A DNA stretch of 64,000 bases from Salinisphaera sp035690525. GTDB taxonomy: Bacteria > Pseudomonadota > Gammaproteobacteria > Nevskiales > Salinisphaeraceae. A program made the position numbers and the translations under genes. Positions 8,725 to 16,928 of the stretch are shown here, piece after piece. The notes beneath the pieces are model-generated. The model was given only the letters and a program-made list of their open reading frames with translations, was not told where the DNA came from and did not search any database. The stretch covers positions 1-64,000 of the forward strand of contig NZ_DASSKM010000135.1 of the NCBI RefSeq assembly GCF_035690525.1, written 5' to 3'. The number at the start of each line of letters is the position of its first letter. Within the stretch, counting starts at the first letter, position 1.

Positions 8725-8875
8725 TGGTTCGAGTCGAACAGGAAGGCCGACAACGATGAGGCATGGCGATGGATCGATGTCGAAAAGGTACAATCCGATG
8801 CGTAACACGACATCGCCAACGATCAAGGCCAAGTAGGCCCGGACGACGCCGGTGAACAACAAATCAGGGGAGATC

Positions 8876-9454
8876 ATGAGCGGTTTCGACCGACAGCGCT
8901 ACGAAGAAGCCAAGGCCGTCTATGCAGGCGCCGATTGCCTAATCAGCAAGGCCGAAATCGACGCCGCCTACGACCGGATGGCCGCCGAGGTCACCGCCGA
9001 TCTGGCCGCGCTCGACCCGGTGGTGGTGTGCGTCATGCTGGGCGGACTGCAGGCCACGGCCGAACTCGGCAAACGGCTGGCCTTTCCCTTCGAACTCGAC
9101 TATCTGCATGCCACGCGCTATCGCGGTGAAACCGCCGGCGGCGCGTTGGTGTGGAAGGTCAGCCCGGGTCTGCGGCTGGCCGACCGGCATGTGCTGATCG
9201 TGGACGACATCATCGACGAGGGGCACACGCTGGCCGCGATTCTCGACTCGATCCGCGGCCAGGGGGCGGCGTCCGTGCGCACGGCGATGCTGCTGCTCAA
9301 GGACCACGACCGCCGTGCGCCCGGGCTCAAGGCCGACTACGTGGGCTGCACCGTCGAGGATCGCTATGTCTTCGGCTCGGGCATGGACTATAAGGGCTAT
9401 TTCCGGCAACTGCCCGGGGTCTGGGCGATCGGCCGCGAACACGAATCGACGTGA
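8876..9454 (+). CDS. hpt: hypoxanthine-guanine phosphoribosyltransferase
   Basis: 192 aa from ATG 8876. An in-frame GTG lies at 8852, but AGGGGA just before 8876 fixes the ATG. The PRPP-binding motif VLIVDDIIDEGHTLA lies near 100-114, with the family's first loop MLGGLQATAELGKRL near 51-65. It converts hypoxanthine or guanine plus PRPP to IMP or GMP. The 150-base gap after nagZ contains TACAAT at about 8791, a possible -10 box, but no convincing -35. The stop overlaps the GTG start of the phosphorylase gene, pairing formation of hypoxanthine with its reuse. Confidence 0.9.
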   Translation: MSGFDRQRYEEAKAVYAGADCLISKAEIDAAYDRMAAEVTADLAALDPVVVCVMLGGLQATAELGKRLAFPFELDYLHATRYRGETAGGALVWKVSPGLRLADRHVLIVDDIIDEGHTLAAILDSIRGQGAASVRTAMLLLKDHDRRAPGLKADYVGCTVEDRYVFGSGMDYKGYFRQLPGVWAIGREHEST

Positions 9455-10200
9455 CGGCGCCGATCGGCATCATCGGCGGCACAGCGCTGGCCGAACTGGC
9501 CGGCGTCACCCAACAGGACGAGCCGGCGTGGCCGGAGACGGCCTACGGCGCACCCTCGGGCCCGCTGGTGCGCGGCCGTTTCGCCGGACGCGAAGTCTGC
9601 TTCGTGATGCGGCACGGCCGCGACCACCGGATCTCACCGCATGCGATCAACTATCGCGCCAATATCCGCGCGCTGGCCGATGCCGGTTGCCGGCAAGTGA
9701 TCGCGATCGCCGCGGTCGGCGGCATCAGCGAGACGATGACGCCGGGGCGTATCGTGATCCCGCATCAGGTCGTCGACTATAGCTGGGGGCGGGCGCATAC
9801 CTTCTACGACGATCCGGAGGGCGGCGAACTCGATCACATCGACTTCACCGATCCGTATACGCCCGCGCTTCGACAGGCGTTGATCGACGCGGCGACCGCT
9901 CTGGATTTCGAACCGGCCGACGCGGCGGTGCACGGCGTAACCCAGGGCCCGCGACTGGAAACCGCGGCCGAAATCGACCGCATGGAACGCGACGGCTGCG
10001 ACATCGTCGGCATGACTGGCATGCCGGAAGCCGCGTTGGCCCGCGAAGCCGGCCTGTCCTACGCCTGTGCGGCGGTGGTCGTGAACAAGGCCGCCGGCCG
10101 CACCGGCGGAATCGCGATCCACGCCGAAATCAAGGCGACACTGACCCGCGGCATGATCGATATCGAGCGATTGCTGGAATCGGTCGTTCCGACGATCTGA
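9451..10200 (+). CDS. S-methyl-5'-thioinosine phosphorylase (MTAP/PNP family)
   Basis: 249 aa. It splits methylthioinosine with phosphate to hypoxanthine and methylthioribose-1-phosphate; some family members act on methylthioadenosine directly. Features: IGIIGGTALAEL at the N-terminus, VMRHGRDHRISPHAINYRAN near 50-69 (the phosphate site and the RxNxxAL-like family pattern), AVGGIS near 88, QGPRLETAAEI near 168 and the base/ribose motif VGMTGMPEAALAREA near 188. The GTG start overlaps the hpt stop, so product hypoxanthine can go straight to the neighbouring enzyme. Closely resembles the Pseudomonas PA3004 type by motif and context. Assigning MTI rather than MTA as substrate is inference. Confidence 0.85.
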   Translation: MTAPIGIIGGTALAELAGVTQQDEPAWPETAYGAPSGPLVRGRFAGREVCFVMRHGRDHRISPHAINYRANIRALADAGCRQVIAIAAVGGISETMTPGRIVIPHQVVDYSWGRAHTFYDDPEGGELDHIDFTDPYTPALRQALIDAATALDFEPADAAVHGVTQGPRLETAAEIDRMERDGCDIVGMTGMPEAALAREAGLSYACAAVVVNKAAGRTGGIAIHAEIKATLTRGMIDIERLLESVVPTI

Positions 10201-10301
10201 CTTTCGGGAAACACCAAGGCATATAAAAAGAAAATCGCCCGCAAATCAAATATCTTTCGACCGCGCGGTATGAAACCGTGCAGTCGACCAAATGGGAGAG
10301 C

Positions 10302-10482
10302 TAATACCAACCCTCATAAAGATTGATCGATCTTCATGAAGCCAGAATTCGTCCGCAAATGAACGCTAATAAACGCGAATGCAAGCGAGGAAAGCGCATA
10401 AGCGCGTCTTATTCGCGCGCATTTGCGTTTATTTGCGGACTGTTTTGGCCGGTAGGTCATTGCTTTTGCAGGTTGGTATAAC
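10302..10482 (+). repeat. MITE-like palindromic repeat, copy 1
   Basis: About 181 bp, nearly identical to 25399-25571 in the same orientation. The ends form an inverted repeat (ATACCAACC at the left, GGTTGGTAT at the right). Inside is a long imperfect hairpin whose arms begin GTCCGCAAAT and end ATTTGCGGAC. It carries no coding capacity of its own and cuts the vapC toxin after 15 codons. Confidence 0.85.
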
Positions 10483-10523
10483 AACCATTTGACGACGACG
10501 CTCGCATCGATCGTGTAGCTCAA
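10314..10523 (-). pseudogene. vapC-like PIN toxin, truncated by the repeat
   Basis: Reading leftward from a TTG at 10523 that overlaps the antitoxin stop, the first 15 codons give MSYTIDASVVVKWLL. This is the canonical beginning of a VapC-type PIN ribonuclease and includes its first metal-binding Asp (D6). The next codons (YQPAKAMTYR) are the inverted end of the palindromic repeat, and the remaining open frame to 10314 lies inside that repeat. The other three acidic residues and about 110 residues of the domain are absent. I see no PIN sequence in 10201-10301 either. The toxin should be inactive. Confidence 0.82.
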
Positions 10524-10768
10524 TCGCGCATCGCGTCGCGGATTCGACGGATGTCCTCGTCACTCGCCGATGGTCGCAGATGCCGTCTTGCCGTCAGCGC
10601 TTCGAAGGCGTCCCGGGCGCGTGCCTTGCGGTTCGCGCGGTCGATCGCCTCTCGCATCGGATCCGCAACGATCGCACTCTTGTTCTGGCCTTCGAACGTA
10701 CGGTTAAAGGCTTCCTTGACATCCTCGGGCACCGAGAAATTGACCGTGCTCACGACTGACTCCGGCAT
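10520..10768 (-). CDS. VapB-type ribbon-helix-helix antitoxin, orphaned
   Basis: 82 aa from the ATG at 10768; an in-frame TTG six codons upstream is less likely. The N-terminus VVSTVNFSVPEDVKEAFNRTF followed by KSAIVADPMREAIDR is a MetJ/Arc-type ribbon-helix-helix DNA-binding domain. The C-terminal helix with SASDEDIRRIRDAMRD would neutralise the toxin. Such antitoxins bind and inhibit the partner PIN ribonuclease and repress their own operon. The partner is truncated, so this is an antitoxin without its toxin. A 21-bp dyad overlaps the start codon (see separate entry). It lies between the mfd 3' end and the toxin remnant, all on the minus strand. Confidence 0.8.
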   Translation of the reverse strand: MPESVVSTVNFSVPEDVKEAFNRTFEGQNKSAIVADPMREAIDRANRKARARDAFEALTARRHLRPSASDEDIRRIRDAMRD

Positions 10769-10787
10769 TGTTGAATATTTCAACAAT
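10767..10787 (-). promoter_or_regulatory. palindromic operator overlapping the antitoxin start
   Basis: Perfect 9-bp arms ATTGTTGAA and TTCAACAAT around a 3-base centre. The dyad covers the antitoxin ATG (10766-10768) and the bases just upstream, the classic place for autorepression by a ribbon-helix-helix antitoxin. Confidence 0.6.
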
Positions 10788-10815
10788 AGTATCGATCGCG
10801 GCAGCCGGCAAGATC

Positions 10816-13800
10816 TCAGCCGGTAATGGCCTCTGTCGCGTCGTCAATCGGCGGCGCACCCAATTTCTCCAGCAGTTCGGCTACGCGCTCGATACGGGTC
10901 GCGATATCCGGCATATCGCGGAAGAACACGAGCCTGGAATCGCCCTCCAGCCGATAGGCTTGGGCATCGGCCTGGACCAGCGCGATCAGCGTGGCCGGGT
11001 CGATCTTGCTCGACTTGCCGAAATGCAGTCGTCCGACATCCGGTCCGGCTTCGAGCTTGGCCAATGTCAGCGGCGCGGCCTGCAGCTTGAGGCCGGTGAC
11101 CGCGAACAGATTCTCGGCCGGCCCGGGCAGCAGACCGAAACGGTCGATGAGTTCGACCTTGAGCGCACGCAACGCCTTGCCGCTTCTCGCCGCGCTGATG
11201 CGCTTGTAGAGCACCAGCCGCATGTGCACGTCGGGGATGTAATTCTCGGGCAGAAGGGCGGCCACGCCGAGTTCCACCTCGGTAGCGCCCATCAACTCGT
11301 CGGCATCGGCGTCCGGCACTTCGCCGCGCTTGTAGGCGGCCACGGCGCGATCGAGCATCTGACGGTACAGATCGAAGCCGATCTCGGAAATCTGGCCGGA
11401 CTGGCCTTCGCCGAGCAGTTCGCCGGCGCCGCGGATCTCCAGATCGTGAGTGGCCAGCGCGAAGCCGGCGCCCAGATCGTGCAGCGAGGCCAGGGCGTCG
11501 AGCCGCTTTTCGGCGTCCCTCGTCATCACGGCCGAATCCTCGGGCGTGAGCAGGTAGGCATAGGCCCGATGATGTGAGCGCCCGACGCGGCCTCTAAGCT
11601 GATGCAGCTGGGCCAAACCGAAGGTGTCGGCGCGGTCGATGATGATGGTGTTCGCGCTCGGCACGTCGATGCCCGATTCCACAATCGTGGTGCAGAGCAG
11701 GATATCGAAGCGGCGATGATAGAAATCGAGCATCACCTGTTCGAGTTCGCGCTCGTGCATCTGCCCGTGGGCGATCCGGATGCGGGCCTCGGGCAGCAAT
11801 TCGGCCAAATCGCGCGCCTTGCGGTCGATGTCGGCGACCTTGTTGTGCACGTAATAGATTTGGCCGCCGCGGCGCATCTCACGGCGCGCGGCTTCCTGGA
11901 TCATGACGCCGTCGTATTTCGACACGAACGTCTCGATCGCCAGCCGCGATTCGGGCGGGGTGGCGATGATCGACAGATCGCGCAGGCCGGACAGGCTCAT
12001 ATTGAGCGTGCGCGGGATCGGTGTGGCGGTCAGCGTGAGCAGATCGACCTGGGCGCGCAGGCTCTTGATCCGCTCCTTGTGGCGTACGCCGAAGCGATGC
12101 TCCTCGTCGACGATCAACAGGCCGAGCTTCTTGAAGCGGATGTCGCGGGCCAGCAGTCGATGCGTGCCGATCACGATATCCAGCGAGCCCGCGGCCATTT
12201 CGGTGAGCAGCGTGTCGCGCTGCTTGGCCGTGCGCATGCGCGACAGCGCGCCGATTCTGACCGGCCAGTCGGCAAAGCGGTCGGCGAAGCTCTGATAATG
12301 TTGCTGGGCGAGCAGAGTGGTCGGCACCAGCACGGCCACCTGATACCCGGACGACACGGCCACGAACGCGGATCTGAGCGCGACCTCGGTCTTGCCGAAG
12401 CCGACGTCGCCGCAGACCACCCGGTCCATCGGCGTCGCGCGTGACAGATCGGCCATGACCTCGTTAATGGCGCGCTGCTGATCGGGCGTTTCCTCGAACG
12501 GGAAGGCGGCCGAGAACTTCGCGTAATCGGCCTCGTCCGGTTGCATCGCCACGCCTTGGGCGGATTCACGCTTGGCCTGGATTTCGAGCAGATCGGCGGC
12601 GGTATCGCGCGCTTGCTGCGCGGCTTTCTTGCGCGCCTTGGACCAGCGATCGTTGCCGAGCCGATGCAACGGCGCGGTCTCGGCATCGCCGCCGGTGAAG
12701 CGATGCACCAAATGTAGCGAGGCCACCGGCACGTACAGCAGATCGCCGCCAGCGTATTCGATGGTGACGAATTCGTTCTCGATGCCGCCGGCCGCAAGCT
12801 TGATCAAGCCCTGATAGCGGCCGACGCCGTTGTCTTGATGCACCACCGGCGCGCCGGGCGCCAGATCGGTCAGCTCGCGGATCGCGGTTTCGGGATCGCG
12901 CACCGGCGCTCGCCGGCGCGTCTTGGCCGGCGGTCGTGCGCCGGTGAGTTGGCTCTCGGCGATGATCGCCAAATGATCGGCCGTCAGCAGACAACCGGCT
13001 TCCAGCGTCGCGGCGGTGACCGCGATGCGCTTGTTGCCATCGGCGAACTCGCGCCAGCCCGCGGCCCGCGCGGGCGCCAGCCCGAGCTGGGTCAGCCAGT
13101 CGCGCAGCGCCTCGCGACGGCCGGCCGAGTCGCCGGTGATCAGGATGCGCCCATCGAAGGAATCGAAGAATTCGCGCAACGCCCGCCCGGTGGCGGCGAC
13201 ATCCGCGCCGGCGAGCGGCGGCGCCGGCGCCGCGGCAAACACCGCGCCGCCCGTATCGCCGGTATAGCTATCGACGATGCGCGCGCCGGTGAGGCCGTCG
13301 AAGGCCGATTTCAGCGTCTGCCGCGTCACGAACGCTTCGTCGGGCGCCAGGATCGGGCGCTCGGGATTCACCCCGCGCTGCTCATAACGATCCACGATCG
13401 CGCCCCAGGCGGTGTTCAGCGCGCTGTGCACGTCGCCGAGCTCGACCAGCGCCGCGTCGGCGGGCAGATAGTCGGTCAGCGCGGCGATCTCGTCGAAGAA
13501 CAACGCCAGATAAGATTCGATGCCACCCGGCGGCACACCTCTGGAGACATCGCGATAAATGAGGCTGGCGCCCGGGTCGCCGTCGAAGCGTTGGCGATAG
13601 CGCTGCCGGAACGACTTGATCGCCTCGGCGTCGAGCGGGAATTCGCGGGCCGGCAACAGCCGGATCGAGTCGATTTTCTCGGTCGAGCGCTGGGTTTCGG
13701 GATCGAAAGCGCGGATGGTCTCGATCTCGTCGTCGAACAAATCGAGCCGGTAGGGCCGATCGGAACCGGTCGGGTACAAATCCATGACCGCGCCGCGAAT

Positions 13801-14319
13801 CGCGAATTCGCCGTGCGTGCGCACTTCCGAAACCGCGGCATAACCGGCGGCCTGCAGACGCTCGCGCAGAGCGTGGAAATCCAGGCGCTCGCCGAGCGTG
13901 AACGCCATTGCCCGCCCATCGACGAAAGCGTGCGGCGGCAGCGGCTGGAGCAGCGTGTCCGCGGCGACGATCAGGATACCGCGCCCCATCGACGGCAGCC
14001 GCAGCAATAGCAACAGCCGCTGCGAGATGATATCCGCATGCGGCGAGAATACGTCGTAGGGCAGCGTTTCCCAGTCGGGGAAATGATGAACCGGCAGATC
14101 GTCCGGCGCGAAGAACTGCAGTTCCTCTTCGAGCCGATAGGCGCGGTGCTCGTCGGCGACCACGGCCACGGTCAGCCCGTCGCGCGCGGCCGCGGCCGAA
14201 ACCAACGCGAGCGCGGTGGCCGCGCCGGCCAGGCCGGTCCAGCGCGCGGCGCTACCGGGCACGAGCGGCGGCGGGGCGAGGGGACTCGGAGCGGTGATGT
14301 GGGGCGTGCTGACTGCCAT
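10816..14319 (-). CDS. mfd: transcription-repair coupling factor Mfd
   Basis: 1167 aa from the ATG at 14319 (MAVSTPH); the open frame runs further upstream but overlaps the amidase gene. Mfd is a DNA translocase that removes RNA polymerase stalled at lesions and recruits UvrA. Regions in order: UvrB-homologous N-terminus with HHFPDWETLPYD; the RNA polymerase-interacting domain (PVVHQDNGVGRYQGL near 505); RecG-like helicase with Walker A GDVGFGKTEVAL and DEEH in VDEEHRFG; the translocation motif region with QLRGRVGRSHHRAYAYLL; a C-terminal TRCF domain. Length is normal for the family. The upstream aguB stop is 47 nt away, so mfd may be read from the agu transcript. Confidence 0.97.
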   Translation of the reverse strand: MAVSTPHITAPSPLAPPPLVPGSAARWTGLAGAATALALVSAAAARDGLTVAVVADEHRAYRLEEELQFFAPDDLPVHHFPDWETLPYDVFSPHADIISQRLLLLLRLPSMGRGILIVAADTLLQPLPPHAFVDGRAMAFTLGERLDFHALRERLQAAGYAAVSEVRTHGEFAIRGAVMDLYPTGSDRPYRLDLFDDEIETIRAFDPETQRSTEKIDSIRLLPAREFPLDAEAIKSFRQRYRQRFDGDPGASLIYRDVSRGVPPGGIESYLALFFDEIAALTDYLPADAALVELGDVHSALNTAWGAIVDRYEQRGVNPERPILAPDEAFVTRQTLKSAFDGLTGARIVDSYTGDTGGAVFAAAPAPPLAGADVAATGRALREFFDSFDGRILITGDSAGRREALRDWLTQLGLAPARAAGWREFADGNKRIAVTAATLEAGCLLTADHLAIIAESQLTGARPPAKTRRRAPVRDPETAIRELTDLAPGAPVVHQDNGVGRYQGLIKLAAGGIENEFVTIEYAGGDLLYVPVASLHLVHRFTGGDAETAPLHRLGNDRWSKARKKAAQQARDTAADLLEIQAKRESAQGVAMQPDEADYAKFSAAFPFEETPDQQRAINEVMADLSRATPMDRVVCGDVGFGKTEVALRSAFVAVSSGYQVAVLVPTTLLAQQHYQSFADRFADWPVRIGALSRMRTAKQRDTLLTEMAAGSLDIVIGTHRLLARDIRFKKLGLLIVDEEHRFGVRHKERIKSLRAQVDLLTLTATPIPRTLNMSLSGLRDLSIIATPPESRLAIETFVSKYDGVMIQEAARREMRRGGQIYYVHNKVADIDRKARDLAELLPEARIRIAHGQMHERELEQVMLDFYHRRFDILLCTTIVESGIDVPSANTIIIDRADTFGLAQLHQLRGRVGRSHHRAYAYLLTPEDSAVMTRDAEKRLDALASLHDLGAGFALATHDLEIRGAGELLGEGQSGQISEIGFDLYRQMLDRAVAAYKRGEVPDADADELMGATEVELGVAALLPENYIPDVHMRLVLYKRISAARSGKALRALKVELIDRFGLLPGPAENLFAVTGLKLQAAPLTLAKLEAGPDVGRLHFGKSSKIDPATLIALVQADAQAYRLEGDSRLVFFRDMPDIATRIERVAELLEKLGAPPIDDATEAITG

Positions 14320-14366
14320 GAGAGGGCGCGGATTATTGCACAGAGAGCCGGCGGCGACGAGCCGGT

Positions 14367-15248
14367 TCAGTCGCGAAAACGCCGCGTCAGTTCGCCGAAC
14401 GCATCGATCCGCCGATCGCGGAAGAACGGCCAGATACGCCGCAGGGTCTCGCTGCGATGCAGATCGAGTTCGGCGGTGACAAGCGCGCCGTCCGTGCCGG
14501 CCTCGGCCAGCGTTTCGCCTTGCGGCCCGAACACGAAGCTGTGGCCCCAGAACCGGATTTCGGCGTTTGGGCCGCCCTCGACGCCAACCCGGTTCGAGGT
14601 GACGACCGGCAGGTGATTGGCGATCGCATGCCCGCGCTGTACGCCCTGCCAGGCGGCCAACTGGCGCGCCTGTTCGGCGTCGTCGTCGGCATCGTCCCAG
14701 CCAATGGCGGATGGGTAGATCAGCAGCTCGGCGCCGGCCAGCGCCATCAAGCGCGCGGCCTCGGGATACCACTGATCCCAGCACACCAGCACGCCCAGCC
14801 GCCCGACCTGCGTATCGATCGGCGTGAAGCCGAGGTCGCCGGGCGTGAAATAGTATTTTTCGTAGTACGCCGGGTCGTCCGGAATATGCATTTTGCGATA
14901 GCGCCCGGCGAGACTTCCGTCGCTGTCGAGCACGACCGCGGTGTTGTGATAAATGCCGGCCGCGCGCCGCTCGAACAGCGAGGCCACGACCACCACGCCG
15001 GCGTTTTTCGCCGCGGCCGCCAGCCGCCGGCTCGACGGGCCGGGGACGGGCTCCGCGTAGTCGAACATCGCCGGGTCCTCACGCCGGCAAAAATAAGGCG
15101 TGTTGTGCAGCTCCGGCAGCAGCACGAGGCGCGCGCCGGCCGCGCCGGCCTCGGCGATATAGCGCTCGGCGGTGGCCAGATTGGTTTCGGCGTTGTCGGC
15201 GCAGGCGTACTGGGCGACGGCGATGGTAAGAATAGAGGTATCAGTCAT
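14367..15248 (-). CDS. aguB: N-carbamoylputrescine amidase
   Basis: 293 aa from ATG 15248, which overlaps the aguA stop by 8 nt; an alternative in-frame ATG is at 15260. A nitrilase-fold enzyme with all three catalytic residues: Glu in LPELHNTPYF, Lys in YRKMHIPDD and Cys in VCWDQWYPE. The adjacent substrate signature (PAYYEKYYFTPGD, IGWDDADDD) is typical of N-carbamoylputrescine amidases. It converts N-carbamoylputrescine to putrescine, CO2 and ammonia, the last step of the arginine/agmatine route to polyamines. Directly coupled to agmatine deiminase, which supplies the substrate. Confidence 0.94.
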   Translation of the reverse strand: MTDTSILTIAVAQYACADNAETNLATAERYIAEAGAAGARLVLLPELHNTPYFCRREDPAMFDYAEPVPGPSSRRLAAAAKNAGVVVVASLFERRAAGIYHNTAVVLDSDGSLAGRYRKMHIPDDPAYYEKYYFTPGDLGFTPIDTQVGRLGVLVCWDQWYPEAARLMALAGAELLIYPSAIGWDDADDDAEQARQLAAWQGVQRGHAIANHLPVVTSNRVGVEGGPNAEIRFWGHSFVFGPQGETLAEAGTDGALVTAELDLHRSETLRRIWPFFRDRRIDAFGELTRRFRD

Positions 15249-16287
15249 GGGGCCGGTCATGAGGAATTTGCATCGCCGCACAATGCAGCCCGCCGTGCTG
15301 GCGGATCAATGCGCGGCTGTCGATGGAAATGATTTCGCGATCGGGAAAACAGCGGCCGATGATCGCGGCGGCCTCGGCGTCCGCCGGATCGTCGAACGCC
15401 GGCACCAGCACACAGCCGTTGGCGATCAGGAAGTTGGCATAGCCGGCCGGCAGTCGGTGGCCGTCGTGCCGATCGTATTGCGGTGCGGCCAGCGGCAGTT
15501 GAATCAGCTTGTAGGGCGCGCCGTAGGCATCGCGCAGCGCGGCCAGCTCGCCGGCCATGGCCGCCAGTTCGCCGTGGTGCGCGTCGCGCGGGTCGCTGCA
15601 GCCCTGGTAAGCGATGGTGTCGGGGGCGACGAAGCGCGCGAGCGTATCGATATGGCCGTCGGTGTCGTCGCCGATGAGATCGCCGCGGGTGAGCCAGTGC
15701 ACGATGTTCGCGCCGAGCGTGTCGGCCAGCAGCGTCTCGGCGTGGCCACGCTCGAAACCCGGGTTGCGCCGGCCGGCGCCGATCAGACAGCGCTCGGTGG
15801 TCAAGAGCGCGCCTTGGCCGTTGGATTCGATGCTGCCGGCTTCCAGTACCGTCGCGCTGCGCCGGTAGTCGCCCGCGCCCAGCCGGCCGGTTTCGTACAG
15901 GGCCAAGGTGAGCGCGTCGTCGGCGGCCGCGTCGAAGCGGCCGCCCCAGCCGTCGAAGCGAAAATCCACGAACACGCGACGGCCCGCTTCTTGCATCGTG
16001 ATTGGGCCGGTATCCCGTGCCCAGATATCGTCGGCGGGCAGTTGAAGTGTCTCCAACCGCGTGCCCGGCAGAGTTTCGGCCCGCTGACGTGTCGCGATGT
16101 CGGTGGCGGCTTCGTCGTCCGGGGCGACCACGAGCACGCGCTGAAACCGGGCCAGCGCGGCGGCCATGGCCTGAACGCTATCGCGTGCCGCGGTCAGCCC
16201 CTCGCCCCAGTCGCCGTCGGCCCGCGGCCAGACCAGCAGGGTAGCGCTCTGACGCGCCCATTCGGGCGGCAGACAGCGCTCGCTCAT
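15241..16287 (-). CDS. aguA: agmatine deiminase
   Basis: 348 aa, pentein-fold guanidine-modifying enzyme that converts agmatine to N-carbamoylputrescine and ammonia. Family signatures: an N-terminal PPEWARQSATLLVWP, the acidic loop DDIWARDTGP near 87-96, GDDTDGHID near 205 with the catalytic His/Asp, and the C-terminal nucleophile cysteine in HGGLHCAAMQ. Length is standard. ATG at 16287 overlaps the stop of the upstream exported protein (ATGA), and its own stop overlaps aguB. The three genes therefore form one minus-strand operon. Confidence 0.95.
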   Translation of the reverse strand: MSERCLPPEWARQSATLLVWPRADGDWGEGLTAARDSVQAMAAALARFQRVLVVAPDDEAATDIATRQRAETLPGTRLETLQLPADDIWARDTGPITMQEAGRRVFVDFRFDGWGGRFDAAADDALTLALYETGRLGAGDYRRSATVLEAGSIESNGQGALLTTERCLIGAGRRNPGFERGHAETLLADTLGANIVHWLTRGDLIGDDTDGHIDTLARFVAPDTIAYQGCSDPRDAHHGELAAMAGELAALRDAYGAPYKLIQLPLAAPQYDRHDGHRLPAGYANFLIANGCVLVPAFDDPADAEAAAIIGRCFPDREIISIDSRALIRQHGGLHCAAMQIPHDRPHD

Positions 16288-16709
16288 GGGCGGGTTCGGT
16301 CGAGGTCATCGACGTGATAAAGCGGTTCCGGATCGGCCGGCACGACGGTGTGAACCACGCGATCGCCTTCGAAATAAACATGGTAGCGATCGTAATTCCA
16401 GCGCGTGATCGGCGGCTGGCCGACCGGGCCGCGGGTCGAGCGCGGCGCGCCGTAGCGGGCGCGTACCACGGCCATGGTCTCGCCCCGATGCGGTCCGGCG
16501 TCGATGCTTGGGGTTATCGGCGTGCGCGTAACCGGCGGTTTCGCCGGTGCGGCCGATCGCGCGCTGGCATCCGGTATGTTCGTGGCGCCGTAGCTTCCGC
16601 TGGCATAGTCGGCGGCGTGGAGCGTTCCGGCGCCCGCGGCGTTGACCACGAACAAGAGCGCGGCGCCGTGAACCAATCGTGTTTGATGCGCTCTTAGCCG
16701 CATATTCAT
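16284..16709 (-). CDS. exported protein of unknown function upstream of aguA
   Basis: 141 aa from ATG 16709 (a second ATG follows at 16703). It has an N-terminal signal-like segment, RLVHGAALLFVVNAAGAGTLHA, with a plausible AxA-type cleavage site and no lipobox cysteine. The mature part is a Pro/Ala-rich linker and then a compact domain reading GETMAVVRARYGAPRSTRGP and PPITRWNYDRYHVYFEGDRV. This resembles the small conserved periplasmic proteins that recur in gammaproteobacteria with a 'G-P-V-G-xPPI-x-RW-Y' core. Function unknown. The stop overlaps the aguA start, so expression is linked to agmatine catabolism. The promoter area contains a MITE-like element. Confidence 0.75.
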   Translation of the reverse strand: MNMRLRAHQTRLVHGAALLFVVNAAGAGTLHAADYASGSYGATNIPDASARSAAPAKPPVTRTPITPSIDAGPHRGETMAVVRARYGAPRSTRGPVGQPPITRWNYDRYHVYFEGDRVVHTVVPADPEPLYHVDDLDRTRP

Positions 16710-16720
16710 ATCTCGCTTAG

Positions 16721-16860
16721 AGGGTGTTTGCAAAACTACTGCGCTTGCCATTTCGAGCCCGTCCGGTGCTCGAAATGCTCACGTATTATTTATACGCTGC
16801 GCTTCCTGCGCTCCGGGCGTGCTCGAACTGACTGCGCTCGCTACGTTTTGTAAACACCCT
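16721..16860. repeat. 140-bp MITE-like element with 16-bp terminal inverted repeats
   Basis: The ends AGGGTGTTTGCAAAAC (16721-16736) and GTTTTGTAAACACCCT (16845-16860) are inverted repeats with one mismatch. An inner hairpin ATTTCGAGC...GCTCGAAAT lies near 16752-16778. No open frame of note. The element fills the divergent region between the aguA operon and lolC. No target duplication is evident. Confidence 0.75.
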
Positions 16861-16928
16861 CCTGTTACTACTGGAGCACGCGATGCGTTGCTGTGCCGAT
16901 CGTCGTCTGTGTGATTTAATGCGCGGCC

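Noticed and set aside
8799..8837. 12-codon frame (MRNTTSPTIKAK) just before hpt, a possible leader peptide
   Set aside because: No run of regulatory codons, no attenuator hairpin and no ribosome site.
10302..10482. Palindromic repeat considered as a CRISPR, integron attC site or small RNA gene
   Set aside because: Not an array of short repeats, lacks attC core sites, and no promoter was found. The terminal inverted repeats and second copy fit a MITE-like element better.
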